Source: Gammaproteobacteria bacterium (GTDB lineage: Bacteria > Pseudomonadota > Gammaproteobacteria > Steroidobacterales > GCA-2729495). Taken from it: a stretch of 64,000 nucleotides of DNA. Below, piece after piece: positions 62,896-64,000 of this stretch; positions within the stretch are counted from its first letter, which is position 1; the number at the start of each line of letters is the position of its first letter. The stretch covers positions 682,001-746,000 of the forward strand of contig CP129466.1 in the NCBI GenBank assembly GCA_030583605.1, written 5' to 3'. Position numbers and translations under genes: made by a program. The notes beneath the pieces are model-generated. The model saw nothing but the letters and a program-made list of their open reading frames with translations. It ran no database searches and was not told where the DNA came from.

Positions 62896-63528
62896 TCAGG
62901 TCGCAGGCTGTGCGGGCGCGCCCGCGGGCGGCGCCGGTGCCGGGCTGAAGTCCACCGCCGGCGGCCGGGCGATGGCCGCCTCGTTCTCGACGGTGAAATT
63001 CGGCCGCACCTCGTAGCCGAACAGCATCGCCGTGAGATTGACCGGAAAGCGGCGGATCGTGCCGTTGAAGGCCTGCACCGATTCGATGTAGCGGTTGCGC
63101 GCAACGCTGATGCGGTTCTCGGTGCCCTCGAGCTGCGCCTGCAGGTCGCGGAAGTTCTGGTCCGACTTCAGGTCCGGATAGTTCTCCGTCACCATGAGCA
63201 GGCTCTTCAGCGCCGTCGTCAGTTCGCCCTGCGCGGCCTGGAATTTCCTGATCGCCTCGGGGTCGTTCAGCATCTCCGGCGTCATCTGGATGGAGGTCGC
63301 GCGGGCGCGCGCCTCCGTCACGCCGATGAGGACCGCCTGCTCCTGTGCGGCAAAACCCTTCACCGTGTTCACGAGGTTCGGGATGAGATCGGCGCGACGC
63401 TGGTACTGGTTGATGACCTCCGACCATGCGGCCTTGACTGCCTCGTCGTTCGTCTGGATCGTGTTGTAGCCGCAGCCGGACAGGGCCAGGCAGGCCGTCA
63501 TGAGCAAGGCGGAAAGGACGATGCGCAT
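62896..63528 (-). CDS. lemA: LemA family lipoprotein
   Basis: 210 residues. Lipobox LSGC (Cys19) after MRIVLSALLMTACLALSG; then the LemA helical body with GYNTIQTNDEAVKAAWSEVINQYQRRADLIPNLVNTVKG and the C-terminal FNGTIRRFPVNLTAMLFGYE. An Ala/Pro-rich tail follows. First gene of the operon; the TPM gene starts 16 bp later. LemA proteins are linked to envelope stress, but the mechanism is unclear. Confidence 0.93.
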   Translation of the reverse strand: MRIVLSALLMTACLALSGCGYNTIQTNDEAVKAAWSEVINQYQRRADLIPNLVNTVKGFAAQEQAVLIGVTEARARATSIQMTPEMLNDPEAIRKFQAAQGELTTALKSLLMVTENYPDLKSDQNFRDLQAQLEGTENRISVARNRYIESVQAFNGTIRRFPVNLTAMLFGYEVRPNFTVENEAAIARPPAVDFSPAPAPPAGAPAQPAT

Positions 63529-64000
63529 GGAAATCTCCCCAAGGGTCGGCGCGGCAGACTCGCGCGGGCAGGGGGGATTCTACGCGGGTTGCCCGCCGCA
63601 GCCAGGCGCTGAACGGGGGCGGGCGCCGGCGGCCGACCGTTTCCGATGCCGGAGCGGTGCCTGCGACCGGCCATTCCCGCCCCGCCGCCAAGGGCCGCGA
63701 ACTCGCCCGGCGCGCTGCGCGTTTGCGATCCGGTGCCGGCCGCGGGCTGCGGGGCGGTGCCGGCACAGGCACTGCCTCCGGCAGCCTGATTGGACAGAAC
63801 CCTGTTTGCGCTGGTGCAGGCAAGCTGCTCCGGGGTCAGTCGCGATACCCGCGGCCGATCAGCCACTTTCCATGGGTGTTGTCAGTGATGCCGGAGTTGG
63901 CCGCTGTTTCGCGGCGGCGCATGCGGTTTAACAGAATCTGGTGATGTGCAGGCGGGCATGATCGCCTACCAGAAATATGATTGGACAGCCGTATGTATAA
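63529..64000. other. 472-bp terminal stretch without assignable gene
   Basis: No ORF here shows a domain or a good ribosome site; the minus-strand frame 63498-63866 and plus-strand frames overlap one another and read as shadow sequence. The 3' part (after about 63780) is less GC-rich and holds an exact direct repeat TGATTGGACAG at 63787-63797 and 63978-63988. Probably the lemA promoter region plus the beginning of another locus outside the window. Confidence 0.45.

Noticed and set aside
63498..63866. 122-codon minus-strand ORF upstream of lemA
   Set aside because: No ribosome site, Arg/Pro/Ala-rich shadow-type composition, and it overlaps other equally poor frames.

Overview
The window is about 64 kb of high-GC, densely coded bacterial chromosome. 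Its gene content (single-chain Fe-S serine dehydratase, SulP and MarC carriers, Sco protein, DUF748, LemA/TPM cluster, LysR next to a sulfatase, REP-like palindromes) fits a proteobacterium, most likely a gammaproteobacterium; no rRNA or tRNA is present to settle this. I saw no phage, plasmid origin, CRISPR array or complete insertion sequence. Mobility is visible only as short palindromic repeats, several sharing a GGTGCCGG end, and as two decayed toxin-antitoxin loci.

Region 1 (1-12.5 kb, all + strand) reads as one amino-acid fermentation and energy module: an aspartate:alanine antiporter (cut by the window edge), aspartate 4-decarboxylase, a periplasmic asparaginase, an L-serine dehydratase with an unexpected twin-arginine-like N-terminus, an MFS carrier, a phosphotransacetylase, acetate kinase, pyruvate formate-lyase and its activase. 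Together they can turn Asn/Asp into alanine with proton-motive force, and serine into pyruvate, acetyl-CoA, formate, acetate and ATP.

Region 2 (12.6-31 kb) holds an acyltransferase-like membrane protein, a FabI-DUF3141 pair preceded by a TGCA palindrome that suggests PHA-type control, a SulP anion transporter, an outer-membrane protein, MarC, a broken vapBC, polyphosphate kinase 2, glycogen phosphorylase, phosphoketolase, a beta-CASP nuclease-like protein, a LOG-family protein and a phospholipase D lipoprotein. Phosphoketolase feeds acetyl phosphate to the acetate kinase of region 1, so regions 1 and 2 together look like glycogen/polyphosphate/PHA reserve metabolism under oxygen limitation.

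Region 3 (31-44.5 kb) is mainly envelope: a GNAT enzyme, small lipoproteins, a glycine-zipper protein, an exported VOC protein, a MscS channel, a LysR regulator divergent from an exported sulfatase, an exported HAD phosphatase and a 987-residue DUF748/AsmA-like protein. It ends in a degraded DUF6516/COG4190 toxin-antitoxin pair.

Region 4 (45-53.4 kb) is the most notable: an N-terminal cytochrome c fused to a CuA subunit, a heme-copper catalytic subunit with Asn in place of the cross-linked Tyr, and a Sco/SenC protein. This order resembles the norSY-senC (sNOR) nitric oxide reductase cluster. Around it lie a divergent ferric-reductase-like flavoprotein, a 31-residue membrane microprotein, a PAS-GAF-SARP/BTAD regulator, and TGTAAG direct repeats with an 11-bp period in the shared promoter.

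Region 5 (53.6-64 kb) carries a cupin/beta-propeller pair, a patatin-like lipase, a GntP permease, an APC amino-acid antiporter, an amidase, and the LemA-TPM-TPM operon.
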